From assembly GCF_000004075.3 (NCBI RefSeq), contig NC_026660.2:22633498-22697497 (forward strand): a stretch of DNA of 64,000 nucleotides, given 5' to 3'. Both the position numbers and the translations under genes were made by a program. Below the pieces are notes generated by a model. That model made no database searches and was not told the DNA's origin. It saw only the letters and a list, made by a program, of their open reading frames with translations. This document shows positions 45,052-57,004 of the stretch, in pieces. Source of the stretch: Cucumis sativus (Eukaryota; Streptophyta; Magnoliopsida; Cucurbitales; Cucurbitaceae). Numbering within the stretch: the stretch's first letter is position 1; each line of letters begins with the position of its first letter.

Positions 45052-46700
45052 CTAAACGGAGGAAGTTTTGAAGGATTTCAAGGTCTTGGCTGCTCCTCCT
45101 CTCAAAACAAATTCATGGTAAGTTGCAGCCATTGCAGCTCCAATGAAAGGTCCAATCCAAAATATCCACTGTTCATCATCACATTAGTTCAGAGACATTC
45201 AAATTATTAAAAGATTGAGACACAAAACAAACAAAATGAGAAATAATCAAATTAAGTTAATTAATTACATGGTTATCCCAAGCTTTGTGGTTGTTGAACA
45301 TCACTGCTGAGCCGAAGCTTCGAGCTGGGTTAATCCCGGCGCCGGTCACCGGAATCGTCGCTAAATTCACCACGAACACTGCAAACCCAATGGGGAGCGG
45401 CGCTAGAACCTTTCAAATTAGATTTAGTTCCTAAGTTTAAATTCGCTTTTCATTATTTCATCATATAACTATGCTTTTCAATCGTCTAAGTTGATTTCAA
45501 TTTAATTCTATAATTTTATAGTTTTGTTCAAGTTGGTTGTTAAGTTGTGTTTCTTAGAAAATAAAATTGTAAAACTTAACAAACTAAAATACGTTTCCCT
45601 TAAAAACTACTTACAGGAACGTGGGAATCTCTAGCTTTTCTCTTGGGATCGGTAGCAGAGAAGACGGTGTACACAAGAACAAAGGTTCCGATGATCTCAG
45701 CGGCAAGGCCGGCACCAGGGCTGAAGCCGTCAGCGAGCTCGGTGGCTCCACCGCTGAAGGCATTGAAGTTAGCCTTCTTTAATGACTTCACTATACCACA
45801 CCCACAAATGGCTCCTAAACACTGAGCCATTATGTACAGTACAGCTCTAACCAATGAAACCTTCCGACCCAAGAACAGACCAAATGTTACTGCTGGGTTT
45901 ATATGTCCTCCTGCCCATTCATATTCATACATAGTCATTTACCTTCTCAGCTTATTGATAGATGGATTTATCACAAGCTATATTATAAATATTTTCTATG
46001 GTAAATTTTAGAAAAAGATTGATTTCTACTTAAGGGTAATCAAATGGTTTAATTTGTCTTTTACCTTTCAATCCAAATATATTTTTATAAAATTATGAAC
46101 TCAACTGAATAGTTTATTTATAGAAAATCATGTGGAAAGTTAACATACAATTTCTTTATTTTTAAACATAAAAGTAAGATTTTTTAAAACTTAATTTCAA
46201 GTTAGATTTCATTTCAAACAAGTTTTAGTTAAATTTACGAATCAATCAAAAATCATTTAAAGATAAAATTCAATAGTTACAATTACACGTTTAAAGTTTC
46301 ATCTATGGTTAAAATATGTAATTAACTATCGAAGTTTGTTGTTAAATTTATTGTAATCATAAGTAAAAGTTTTTTGAGTTCATACACGAGGGAGAAAGAA
46401 AGAGTAGAAGAGCTTGCCAGAAATGCCGGCGGTGCAGTAAACGAGAACAAAGATGGTGCCGCCGAACGCCCAAGCAATGCCCTGAACACCAACGCCGCCG
46501 CATACAGCGGCAGAATCCTGACTCTGACTTCCAATCACAGTGAGAACTCCAACATACAAAAACAAAAGAGTAGCAATGAACTCGGCAATAACAGCTCTGT
46601 AAAAGGACCACCGCAAGAGCTCTTCAGGGTCGAAGAAGGGAGCGGGGGGATGATCGAAGTAGTCGCCGGTGGGAAAAGCAGGGTCAAGATCCTTAGACAT
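45052..46700 (-). CDS. PIP2: PIP2-type aquaporin with altered ar/R filter
   Basis: Four exons: 46418-46700, 45615-45910, 45269-45409 and 45052-45168, giving 278 aa. PIPs are six-helix plasma-membrane channels for water and small solutes. Seen: the PIP signature [20 protein letters not shown], a loop A Cys (C67), first NPA at 99-101 ([11 protein letters not shown]), loop B KVSLVRA phosphosite, loop D RDSHVP gating His, second NPA at 220-222 and a Ser-rich tail. The short N-terminus and long C-terminus place it in PIP2. Oddities: the ar/R positions read F79, N208, A217, R223, where PIPs almost always have [12 protein letters not shown] replaces VHLATIP and TGAGINPAR replaces TGTGINPAR. Intron 1 begins with GC (46417), not GT. 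Intron positions equal those of the second PIP2 at 54519-55635. TATA-like TATTTATT lies about 85 bases upstream. Confidence 0.95.
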
Positions 46701-46782
46701 TGCTAACTATATATGGGAAGAAAGAAAGAAGGGGAGAGATCAGTGAGTGAGTTAGTAATGTTTGAATTAAGGAATATATGAT

Positions 46783-46790
46783 AATAAATA
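46783..46790 (-). promoter_or_regulatory. TATA-like box of the first PIP2
   Basis: TATTTATT on the minus strand lies about 85 bases before the start codon. Confidence 0.45.
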
Positions 46791-48884
46791 GGAGATTAAG
46801 AAAAGAAGAAAATATGCTTAATGTAAAGTGGAATCCATGATTGATAAAAACTTCCAATAGCTTCGATTAGTTCGAAAATGGAAGTTGTGAGTTGAAAGTG
46901 ACTAAGAATAAACCTGTCGGCAAACTTGTTTTCATTTAATGTTTCTTACACTAAGTTTAGAAAACACTTTTGTGTACTCCCCCTTGGGTTGATATGGCTG
47001 AACTATTCAAATTTTTAATAGAATATATTATTACTCTCTCTAACATTTTTAAATTTGATAAAAGAAAGCCGAATTCGACAACTCGGATTCGATTTATATT
47101 ACATGGAAATGAACTACTATCGAGTATGCGTCTGTAACTATGCTTAATTGGGCCTCAAATTGTAAATTGGATTTGGTTGAGATGAAGCCCAACAATGGCC
47201 CAATCCGAAGTCCAATCTTTGTGGCCAAACCCATGTAGAGGCGTACAAGTAAAGGCTTTAGCCTCTGAAGTTGGAAAGGAAGACTAAGGGTTAGAAGAGT
47301 GCAAACTCTAACGAACACTTCCAAGACAAAAGCTCAAAGAAATGATGGAATGAAAATTTCATTCAGTGTTAAAATATAACCATTCTGTTTTATAAAACAA
47401 TAGGAGTTTAATTGACACAACTATTAGTTACACCTAATCTTTTTCTAAACCAAACATAAAAGGAAGTATGATACTAACTTTTGAAAACTCAACTATTTAA
47501 GGAAAATTAAGTTCATATTTTTCTACTCCCAAAAATTTAATTGTAAAAGGATTTCATATGCTAATTTAATTATATTTATTTTACTAGATTTTCATCAAAA
47601 TAGAATTCTTAAAATACAATTCAAAAATTTGCACCCTTCTTTCTTCTGGGTCAGGATTTGTGTTCTTCAAAGGATCTCTTTTTTCCGCGTTCCAAAATCT
47701 CTCTCATTCTCTCATTTTCCTAATCGATTCTTCTCTTATCCTTTGACTTCAGGTATGTTTCTCTATCATTCTAATTCTTTGCATCTGTTTTTCCCCCACG
47801 ATTTGATCTCAATTTGATTTTTGTTATACATATTTGTCTGCCTTGTGGATTTTGAGGGATTGATTTGTAGTCTCTTTGGATCAGGAGAAAATAACTTAGA
47901 TCCTGTTTCGTTATGAAAATGATTTGCAGAAAATTTATATGTAATCACTATTTTGAATTCTCTTCCGGCTGGGAAGAAGATCGGATATCTAATTGATGAA
48001 GCCAATACGATTTATTATCACTGTTATGTATTCTCGATTCTACATTTCCCTTGTTTCATTGCAGCCAAACAGATTGTTTGGTCTGGACCTCTCTTTATTT
48101 TGCTATTGACGTTTGATTCCGGCTGCAAGTTTCAAATCATCTACTATTTAGCTTGACATTTTGAGTTTCTAGTTGATCATTTCGTTCTTACGTAGTCGTG
48201 TTGATCAATCAAGCTAGTGGTTAATGCAATGCCATGCAAGAGATACTATGAATTTGGAGGAATATGCCAAATTTTTCGAGAATTATTGTGAAGTAGCTTG
48301 AAATGATGATTTTCTCTCACTCTTGTGTTAGAAGACTAGAATTTTGGGTTTTCTAGAATGGAATAATGTTGCAAGCTTTTATCTCATTGTAGATGACAAT
48401 TTCTTTTGTCTAGTTCTTTTGTCTCTTGCACCTTCGCATTTTTCATCTTTTAAAATTTAAGCTAGAACCTTTTGGTTTTCTTAATCATTTTAGTACTGAA
48501 ACAAAGTTGTTCTAGGGAGCTCGTTGTGGGTATTTGCAATGAATAAAAATCTTATGATCTGGTATCCTGTGATTACAATTATCAATCGTAACAGCTGAAG
48601 TATTGGTTTGTCGTTTTTACATTCTTGTTTTATGAATAGTAGTTATTGCATTCTGTTTGCATTATTTACTGATCTGATACTTATTTGAAAAATTGTTTAA
48701 AAAAATGCCACTCGTTTTGACTTGATTTAGGGCTGATTTTGTACTCAACCAGACTAGTTTGTACTCTGTGATATTTTAGTGAAATTAATACTTTACTGCA
48801 TCTTTTTATGTATGGCTGCTCTTTAAAGGATTTTCCTTTTTACAGACTATATTTATTTGTCGATTGTTCACGTACTTTTTGTAG
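46791..48884. other. Bidirectional upstream region and TBC leader intron
   Basis: The spacer lies between the divergent PIP2 (-) and TBC (+) genes. Around 47150-47220 there are GGGCC/GGCCCA and AGCCCAA motifs (site II-like, common in housekeeping promoters). A CT-rich stretch at 47630-47752 ending in a good donor (CAG|GTATGT at 47753) looks like the first non-coding exon of the TBC gene. Its partner acceptor is probably near 48845 or 48884, implying a leader intron of about 1.1 kb. Confidence 0.5.
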
Positions 48885-48900
48885 TCAGCAAAACTTTATC

Positions 48901-48945
48901 ATGGCGAGGAAGACAGAGGAACATTATCTGCTTTTTGGACTGTAA
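48901..48945 (+). CDS. Upstream ORF 1 in the TBC leader
   Basis: ATG at 48901 opens a 14-codon ORF (MARKTEEHYLLFGL) that ends at 48945, 21 bases before the main start. It could reduce or regulate translation of the TBC protein. Only its position supports it. Confidence 0.4.
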   Translation: MARKTEEHYLLFGL

Positions 48946-48958
48946 GAGCGCATTTGTA

Positions 48959-48985
48959 ATGGTGGAATGGAAAGAAATACAATAG
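48959..48985 (+). CDS. Upstream ORF 2 overlapping the TBC start
   Basis: ATG at 48959 gives MVEWKEIQ and stops at 48985, overlapping the main ATG at 48967 in another frame. The overlap would make re-initiation at the main start unlikely for ribosomes that use it. Confidence 0.4.
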   Translation: MVEWKEIQ

Positions 48986-51900
48986 ATGACTTTGAACCAG
49001 GTCCACTTCCTTCACCCAGGCAATTAGACAGGTTTGGATTCTTAAAAAAGGAACACAATAGTTCTTCAGATGCTTTAACCAAGAACAGGTCCACTGTAAA
49101 TGAGAGGTATGGTTTTATTGATGGATCCATAATTTCTTCTGCGTTCTGCTTTTCTTTATCAGGGATTTAGTTCATTATACACTGGATATTCTATAATTTC
49201 AGGGAGGAAAGAAGAGTTAGAAAATGGAGGAAAATGATTGGAGTTGGAGGGAGTGACTGGAAGCATTATGTTAGGAGAAAGCCAAATGTTGTTAAAAGGC
49301 GGATAAGGAAAGGTATTCCCGATTGTTTAAGGGGCCTTGTTTGGCAGTTGATTTCTGGAAGTCGAGACTTACTGTTGATGAATCCTGGAGTCTATGAGGT
49401 ATTGGGTTTTTTGGAATTTGTTTGAAATTGTGGTGTTAAAATGAGTTTTTGCAAATATCTTTGTTGTAAGCTTTCTAAAATAAAAAAAGTAATTAGTTTC
49501 TGCATCCTAATTAATGTTTCAAAGTGTTAAGTTTTAAAAATACAAAGGGCTCTTTTAGAAGCTTTAGATATGCAAAGGTTAATCAATAAAATTTTATTGA
49601 AATCAGTATACTTTTATTCAATCTTTACAGTACTGGAGTTTTACTTCATCATCAAATTTTATTAGGATTTAAAAAAAAACAAATGAATGTATGGACGAAT
49701 TTTCTAAGTACTGGAGTTTTACTTCACCATCAAATTTAGCAAGTGGGTTCGTTCCTATTATTTGGAGCTTTTGGTAAGAAGTAAAACTAGGGTCTTTTCT
49801 GGAATAGAGGGACCTTCAAAGTAAGATTTGGAGTGTGGCTCACTTCAGTGTCAATTTTTGGACTTGTATTTCTAATTGAAGTCCTTTCTGTTATTTCATT
49901 TCGTGGCTTATGGTTTGGCTTATGACCTAGGGTTGTAAATTTTCATTCTTACCAATGGAAGTGTTTTTTTGTCAAATTTGATTTACATTGAAAATAAAAA
50001 AAAGAAGGTAATATATGTTATTGTAAATGAAAATATCAGGCAAAACTTAACTGCTTTATGTTTCATGTGTGGGGTGGCATATGATATGATTAGTCTTACT
50101 GACTATAAGTGCTGTGTACTACACATATTTGATTGACAATTATGTTACCCAGCTAGGCAGCTGCTACTGAGTGTCTTTATGTGCTTTTATATGAGACTGC
50201 ATGGGTAACCTTTCGTTTGCGTTAGTCATCACATCAGTAAAGTAGAAACCTATACACATATCTTATTCAACAAAGCCAATACGTGATTATTTTTACGGTC
50301 TTCTTTTGTAGTCTTATAAGTATGTAGTTCTAAGGATTACGGTACTAAGTGGCTTATCTTTGGAGAGATTGGTAATTTGCCTTGCAATTTTGTATACTCT
50401 AAGACATTGCTCGTACCTATTCTTGCATGTTTTTCTCTGAATACATGAATAGATTGTGCCACTTTCTGTCTTATAAATCTATCATCCTAAGGATGATGCT
50501 AATCAAGTGGTGTGTATATATCTTTTGCAGCAATTGGTAATATATGAGACATCAGCCTCTGAATTGGATATCATTCGAGATATCTCTCGTACCTTTCCTT
50601 CACACGTTTTCTTCCAGCAGAGACATGGACCTGGTCAAAGATCTCTCTACAATGTCTTAAAGGCATATTCGGTTTTTGATAGGAATGTTGGATATGTTCA
50701 GGTCCGAATCTAATTTTTTCATCAGTCATATGTTAACAATTGTATTTGGTGGTGAACGGTATGTAATACTTTTGAACGTGTAGGGGATGGGATTTTTAGC
50801 TGGTTTGTTGCTTCTCTATATGAGTGAAGAGGATGCATTCTGGCTGTTGGTCGCATTACTTAAAGGTGCAGTTCATGCTCCAATGGAAGGATTGTATCTG
50901 GTAACTCCGTTCTTCTAGATTTCTCCTTTATTGTGACTTCAACTCTATAACAACTTGCTGCACAGAAAATTTGACAATCAGAACAAATGGATGAACATAA
51001 TCTCCTTTCTGGTGATTTATGCTTAATCAAAACATATTTTGTTTACTGTTAAAGCTGAGTAGTATCTTGAAGTGATTCTTGGTGGCTAGACCCGTTTGTC
51101 TGGGAGCTTTAGGTATTAGGAACGTTGCTTACTTCCTCTATGGCTGTGGTGCTGACCTATTTGAGTTTTAGACACTATGAACCTTAGTAAGCATTGAGTT
51201 TGTTATTATCTAATAACTACAACTAACTTGTGTCAACAGCCGACTGATTGCTACCTGTTCTGTTAGAACAAATGGAAAGAGAAATTAAGGAAAGAACTTA
51301 TCCCATTATTACCGCAAAAGTTCCCTTGTCCCTACCCATCAGCAAACAAAAACTAATTTGTTCCTGGGCGATCTATTACCTGAATTTCTTCTCGGGTATG
51401 TATTCTGATAGCTCTGCCTCATTGAATGTGGGTGAAATGTTAAACTCCTTGAGCAAGCAAACAACATAATCTCCATGCCCAACTTTTTTGCAAGTGAAAT
51501 GTTTAACTCTTTGAATAAGCCCACACTATAACTCTTTGAACGAGCCCACAGAAAATCCTTTCTTCTGTGCAATGGGTACAGATATGGTCAATGTCAACTG
51601 CTTCACAAAGCACTTCACATTTCTGTTTTTCTTACTGTGCTATCCGCCCAAGAGCTAGATGAAATGAAGAATTCATCTTTCCATGCCCTTCACTTGATCA
51701 AGCTAGCGAACTGTTCAGAAATTAGAGTACACAATTCTAGCACTAATTGATCCAACTTCCCTCAGTTCTGACCTCGCCTACATCTAAATGTTCTCAAGAA
51801 GTTCCAGGATATTGTTCCATTTGATGGCCTTTCTATCATTGAGTAAACTGCATACAACAATTCATGGAAGATTCGTATTTCATAAAATTTTATTTTGTTT

Positions 51901-53339
51901 ATCATATGCTTTTATTCATCCAGCCATGAGTTCTACGTGAGTGAATGCTTATAAGTAAGGGATCGTTATAAACTAGCCTGAACTACTCTAGAGTTGTCGG
52001 CCAAGTTAATGGTGGTGCGTTTTTTACAAAGTGATTTAAAGTTTTGCCATTTATTATGTTTCTGAGAGTTGTTTCAATTATTAAATACTTTTTGATTGAT
52101 TTTGGTTGGGTTCAATTTTAAGAGTTTTTTGTCTTTTGAATAGGCGGGGCTTCCTCTAGTGCAGCAGTACCTATTTCAATTTGATAACCTTGTGAGAGAG
52201 CAGCTGCCTAAGCTTGGAGAGCATTTTACACGGGAGATGATAAATCCTAGCATGTATGCGAGCCAATGGTTTATTACTGTTTTCTCTTACTCTTTTCCCT
52301 TCCATTTGGCCCTACGAATTTGGGATGTCTTTCTTTATGAGGTTGGTTACTTGAAATCATATGCATCCTTTTCTGCAACAGAGTTCTATAAATATATTCA
52401 CGCTTGTTATTAATGTTTTCTACCACAGGGTGTTACTATTGTCTTTAAAGTTGGTTTGGCTCTTCTAAAGTACTGCCATGATGACTTGGTGAGTTATGAA
52501 CTGCTTTGTTGATTCAGCAGCCTCACCTACATTCCTGGAAGGTGATAATATTGATTTTTCGTTTATCACAGGTAAAACTGCCGTTTGAAAAACTCATACA
52601 TGCTTTGCGAAATTTCCCGGAGGATGCAATGGATCCAGATACATTATTGCCCATGGCTTACTCAATTAAAGTACATCCCTTTCTATCTACCACCCCCTTC
52701 CCCCAAGCCCCTCTTGTGCAAACAATGAACGTGAACCTTCTTTTATAATTGAGCATGAATATTTGGTGGGTAGGATATGCATGATTCTAATGGATCCAAA
52801 ATTTATTAAACACGCTATCACAGAATCTAAATTAAATAAAGGAACTTGTTCATTCAATGCATCGTAAGTCATCACATCAGTATTTGGTTTGGCAGTTTCA
52901 CGTGAAAGGAATCTGATTCACATGTTTTCTTTCTCTCTACATTGTGTTATTTTGATTTAGGAATCTGATGAATGAGTTACATCTAGATCTATTGGGTGAA
53001 TTCGTAGTTCCCACAGTACAAATACACTCGGAACAGTCATTTAATTTAGAAATGTTTGGAAGAATGATAAAATGAAAATCAGTCACTCTATTAATGATAG
53101 TAACCAAATTTATCACATTCATCAGAGTTAGAAGCTTCATGTTTTATGGAATTGATCCCCTTTTAACTGTGCAATAATATGTGGCGTTCAACATATCTAG
53201 AATTATGATTGGTTGGTTTTTGCTTAATGATTAGGTATCGAAGCAGCTGGAGGAATCGAAACAACTGTATGAGTCAAAGCATGGGAAGGAGATCCAGGAT
53301 GAAGGTGATGCAAATGGGAAACAGGAACAGCTGCATTGA
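48967..53339 (+). CDS. TBC-domain Rab GTPase-activating protein
   Basis: Eight coding exons: 48967-49106, 49203-49398, 50531-50701, 50784-50900, 52144-52341, 52429-52488, 52572-52670 and 53235-53339, giving 361 aa. TBC proteins speed GTP hydrolysis by Rab GTPases in membrane traffic. Motif A is GIPDCLRGLVWQLISG; the arginine finger is R132 in IIRDISRTFP (IxxDxxR); the glutamine finger is Q169 in VGYVQGMGFLAG, and intron 3 falls exactly after it. ASQWFITVFSYSFPFHLALRIWDVFLYEG is the late TBC motif. Both catalytic fingers are present, so GAP activity is expected. The C-terminus is a short charged stretch (SKQLEESKQLYESKHGKE), perhaps coiled coil. The domain layout resembles plant GYP/EVI5-like members. 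All joins are in frame with GT-AG ends. A spliced 5' leader and two small upstream ORFs are likely. Confidence 0.93.
50901..52143 (+). other. Long TBC intron 4
   Basis: An intron of 1243 bases. A 73-codon ORF at 51248-51469 has no recognisable homology and is regarded as chance. No transposon ends were found. Confidence 0.5.
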
Positions 53340-54518
53340 AGGTTTCTTTTCTCAATTCTCAAGGGAACCAAAGTGTAACCAATGAGAAAACATATACGAT
53401 TTTTATTTCTTTTTTGTTATGATGTCTCTCTGCTCTTATGAATTGTGTAGGATGTAAATTAAATGATGCATTTGCAATTGCATAGTCATTGTTCATCATT
53501 TTCTCGAGTTAGTACAAATGCTTTGTAAATTCCTAGTCCTACCCTTTTTCACACCTTTTATCTAATTGTCAATGTATAAATGTTACCCTATAAATTTGAA
53601 GTTTAACTCTCTTTTTCTTTTTTCTTTTTAAGTAGGATAAATTCTAATTTATATTCCTAAACTCTGAGGTTTTATTAATTAGAACTTCTATAGACTTCTA
53701 CGAAGGTAGGTTTAACGTAATTTTAAAGAAAAAACATGCTAGAATTAAATAGATAATAGTAACTTTACATTTGGTAATTTTGAGTCGACATTACTAAAAA
53801 GATTGGAATTGTATTAAAGAAAAGGATGAAGTCTGCAATATCAAAAGATGTCATTTAGCCTTAGGCATCCACCCCAAACGAGGTGGGAATCCCCAATTGG
53901 AATTTGGATGGAGATTGGGGATTACATTCCATGGCACCGTCCCCTATTCCCCACCAAAGCCCTAATGAAACATTGCTTCAACAATTATCCATTTTCATTA
54001 CTTATTACATTTTTAAGATATGAAATTTATTTTTATCACCTATGAACAAAATTAATTTTAAATATATATATATTTTTTGTCCCAAAAACATTGTTATTCT
54101 TTATTAAATATTTTAGTGTTTTCCTTGAATAAAAATTGTATTGTAAATGAACATTTAATATAAACAAATTTGAAAATGGTTAAAACAGGAACAACTATAA
54201 AAAAAAAATGTTCACCAACCTCGTTAGATTTAAGTTTTTAGAACAACTAGAACATAATTTCCCTACATCCAATTCTTAAACCAAACAGCTTTCCTTTGCA
54301 ATATTTTAGAAATAAAAGCTTCAAAATATGTGGTTGAAAAAGTTAAGAGGATTGAAGAACACAACATAACAACACAGCAAAAGAAAGTGAAGGCACAGAT
54401 AAAAAAGAAGTGCCATAAAATAGAAGACTAAAACTCAAATGTCTTCCCTAATCTCACACATTTTCCATCAACATTGTAGATCCAAAGCCAAACCCTATTC
54501 TCCTCATCAACGAAATCA
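53340..54518. other. Convergent flank of TBC and second PIP2
   Basis: Contains 3' untranslated regions of both genes and a small GC-rich foldback (53846-53960). There is no supported gene. Confidence 0.5.
53888..53923. repeat. Foldback with AATCCCCAAT arms
   Basis: AATCCCCAAT (53888-53897) is the exact reverse complement of ATTGGGGATT (53914-53923). Outside, GGTGGGAAT (53882-53890) faces ATTCCCCACC (53946-53955). The GC-rich core in AT-rich surroundings suggests a small mobile-element relic. Confidence 0.55.
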
Positions 54519-55635
54519 TCAAACACTTTGAGTACTCCTGAAAGATCCCAACGCTTTAACAGCTCCAGCTCTCAAAATAAATTGGTGATAAAATGCAGCA
54601 ATTGCAGCTCCAATGAATGGCCCAACCCAGAAAATCCACTGTTTCAGAAATGCAAAGAACAAACTTCTAAAATCTGTGATCTACAAAACAAAAGCATGGG
54701 TTTTTAAGAGAGAGAGAAAATTACATGGTCATTCCATGGCTTGCTCTCGTTGAAAACCACTGCAGCACCAAAGCTTCGAGCTGGGTTAATACCGGTGCCG
54801 GTGACTGGAATGGTGGCTAGGTGAACCATGAACACGGCGAACCCAATTGGCAGAGGAGCTAGGACCTTCGATTTCAAAGGCAATCAACATTATTAGAATA
54901 TGGAATTGATCGTTTTCATGGAAATTAAATTTGGGTTTGAAACTTACTGGAATGTGAGAATCTCTAGCGCTTCTCTTGGGATCTGTAGCAGAGAAGACAG
55001 TGTAGACAAGAACGAAAGTTCCGATGATCTCAGCGGCTAAGCCAGTGCCGGTACTGTAGCCCTCGGCGAGAGAATTGGCTCCACCGCCGTAACGAGTGTA
55101 AAGACCCTTTTGAAAGGATTTAACCAAAGCACATCCACAAATGGCACCAAGACATTGAGCAACCATGTACAAAACAGCTCTCACCAACGACACTTTCCGA
55201 GCCAAAAACAGCCCAAATGTCACAGCAGGATTGATATGCCCACCTGAAGAACAGGGGAGGGTTTACAAAAATTATCCACAAGTCGATTTGTAGTTAAATA
55301 GAAAGAAATGTGTGAGGAAATTGAACTCTAAACTCACCTGAGATTCCAGCAGTACAGTAGACAAGAACGAAGATCATTCCACCAAAAGCCCAAGCGATGC
55401 CGAGAATGCCGACACCACCGCAGATTTGGCCGTTATGTTTAATGTCGGACTGGCTACTGTAGCCAATGACAGTGAGAACAGTGACGTACAAGAAGAGGAG
55501 AGTGGCGATGAATTCGGCGATGATGGCTCTGTAAAATGACCATTGAGTGAACTCGTGGGGGTCGATGAAAGGGGCCGGTGGAGGGTCGTGGTAGTCCTTG
55601 GCGGCGAAGGCTCCGGCATCGGAATCTTTGGCCAT
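54519..55635 (-). CDS. PIP2: PIP2-type aquaporin with canonical filter
   Basis: Four exons: 55338-55635, 54948-55243, 54725-54865 and 54519-54638, giving 284 aa. Exon lengths of 298, 296, 141 and 120 match the first PIP2 (283, 296, 141, 117), so the two are tandem-type duplicates. First NPA 104-106, second NPA 225-227. The ar/R filter is F84, H213, T222, R228, the standard water-selective PIP set. Loop B KVSLVRA and C-terminal SFRS carry the phosphosites known from PIP2 gating, and RDSHIP holds the loop D gating His. All introns are GT-AG. The C-terminus is [11 protein letters not shown]. Expected role: plasma-membrane water transport. Confidence 0.96.
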
Positions 55636-55699
55636 GGCTGGAGAAAATGAAGAGAAAGAGAAGGAAAGGTATGATGGGTTATTGATGGAAACGGAAACG

Positions 55700-55707
55700 A
55701 TTTATAG
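55700..55707 (-). promoter_or_regulatory. TATA box of the second PIP2
   Basis: CTATAAAT on the minus strand lies about 65 bases before the start codon, in a suitable AC-rich setting. Confidence 0.65.
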
Positions 55708-56256
55708 GAAAAGTGAAGAAGCAGAGATTCCATTAATGGAGGGATGTGAATTTCTCGCCGCCCCATTTTGAAAAGCTTTCCATTGAATGACCCCACAATG
55801 CTGCTGTGTTCTACAAACCTTCTCTTCCCACTCTCTCACACTCAATAACTCTCCATTGTAATGGTCAAAATATTTGTGATTTATTCCCCTTTTTTTTCTT
55901 TTCTTTTTTGGATTATTCCCTTAATTATTCAAAATTTCAACCTAATTTGTCATAATAATATAGTTTTGTAGTATTTGTATGAAAAGTTGTGGTAAGATAC
56001 GAGATTCCTACCTCTAATTTTATCGATTGATTGTACATATTTGATATCATATGAGTTATAATCGTGTTTAGTAACGAGTATCTTAGATTAGAAAGAATCT
56101 CAAACATGAAAGGAAGAAGTGAATGCATATTAATTGACTTTTATTGATGAATTTAGGAATTGTGTTTAATTTTGTCAAATTGCCTTACTTAAAACAATAA
56201 AATATCTTATTAACATAACATAGTTTAGTAGTTATAAGTGACATACAAAAGATTTA
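55708..56256. other. Upstream flank of second PIP2
   Basis: Presumed promoter DNA. No further feature was recognised. Confidence 0.5.
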
Positions 56257-57004
56257 GTGCTCGTTTGGTGGAGGGACCCGATAAAAACATTGTTGTATTT
56301 TATGTTTTTAGAAACATATTTAAAATTGGATTATATGTTTTTTAAAAAGGTTTAAATGTGTTTCATACTACGTATTTATATAAACCATAAAATTAGTCTT
56401 ACTTATCCACCAAGTAAGTTAATTAATTTAGTTATGAATATAATTTATGTTTAAAAAATTAGTTAAACTGTAATTTTAGTGCTTTTGATAAAAAAAAATA
56501 TCAAATATAGTTCTTATGATTTAACAACTTTCAATAAATAGTCACTCCAAGTGAGACGGATTTCTATGATGTTATCAAACAAAGAGAACTAAATTCTAAT
56601 TATAGATCGTATGTACTAAATTCCTTCGTTTTAAAATCATAAGGACTAATTTTGTAATTTAACCTAAAAATTTCTATAATTGTTATTTTGTATATTATAC
56701 TCACAATACATTACATAATACATACTATATTGAAAAAAAAGTAAAATTGAGTTTACAAGCTACTTTATTTCTAAATCATTTTATATGTATTTATTATCGT
56801 ATTGTATTTTTAAAATGTAAAATTTAAATTTTTGATACAATAAAAATATAAAAAAGTTAATTTCAAAATTTGTATGGTTTGGATCACAGAATCTGAAAAC
56901 AGTTTTTAAAAACAAAATCTAGATTGTCTGCCAAATGCACATATGTTTAACTCTATAAATCTGAAAACATAAAATAGAATCCAAATTATTTACAAAACAA
57001 ACCC
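56257..57004. mobile_element. Probable PIF/Harbinger-type MITE
   Basis: The left end GTGCTCGTTTGGTG and the right end, read on the other strand (GGGTTTGTTTTGTA), are imperfect terminal inverted repeats. Both ends are bordered by TTA (56254-56256 and 57005-57007), the target duplication typical of PIF/Harbinger. Further in, TATTTTATGTTTTTAGA on the left is matched on the right by the complement of TCTGAAAACATAAAATA, extending the inverted symmetry. There is no coding capacity. At about 748 bp it is long for a MITE and may hold a nested insertion (about 56460-56690 looks like separate repeat DNA). Judged by eye. Confidence 0.5.

Noticed and set aside
47094-47324. 76-codon minus-strand ORF between the PIP2 and TBC genes
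   Set aside because: No homology seen; the DNA is better explained as promoter with GGCCCA-type motifs.
51248-51469. 73-codon ORF within TBC intron 4
   Set aside because: No transposon or host family is recognisable and there are no element ends; likely chance.
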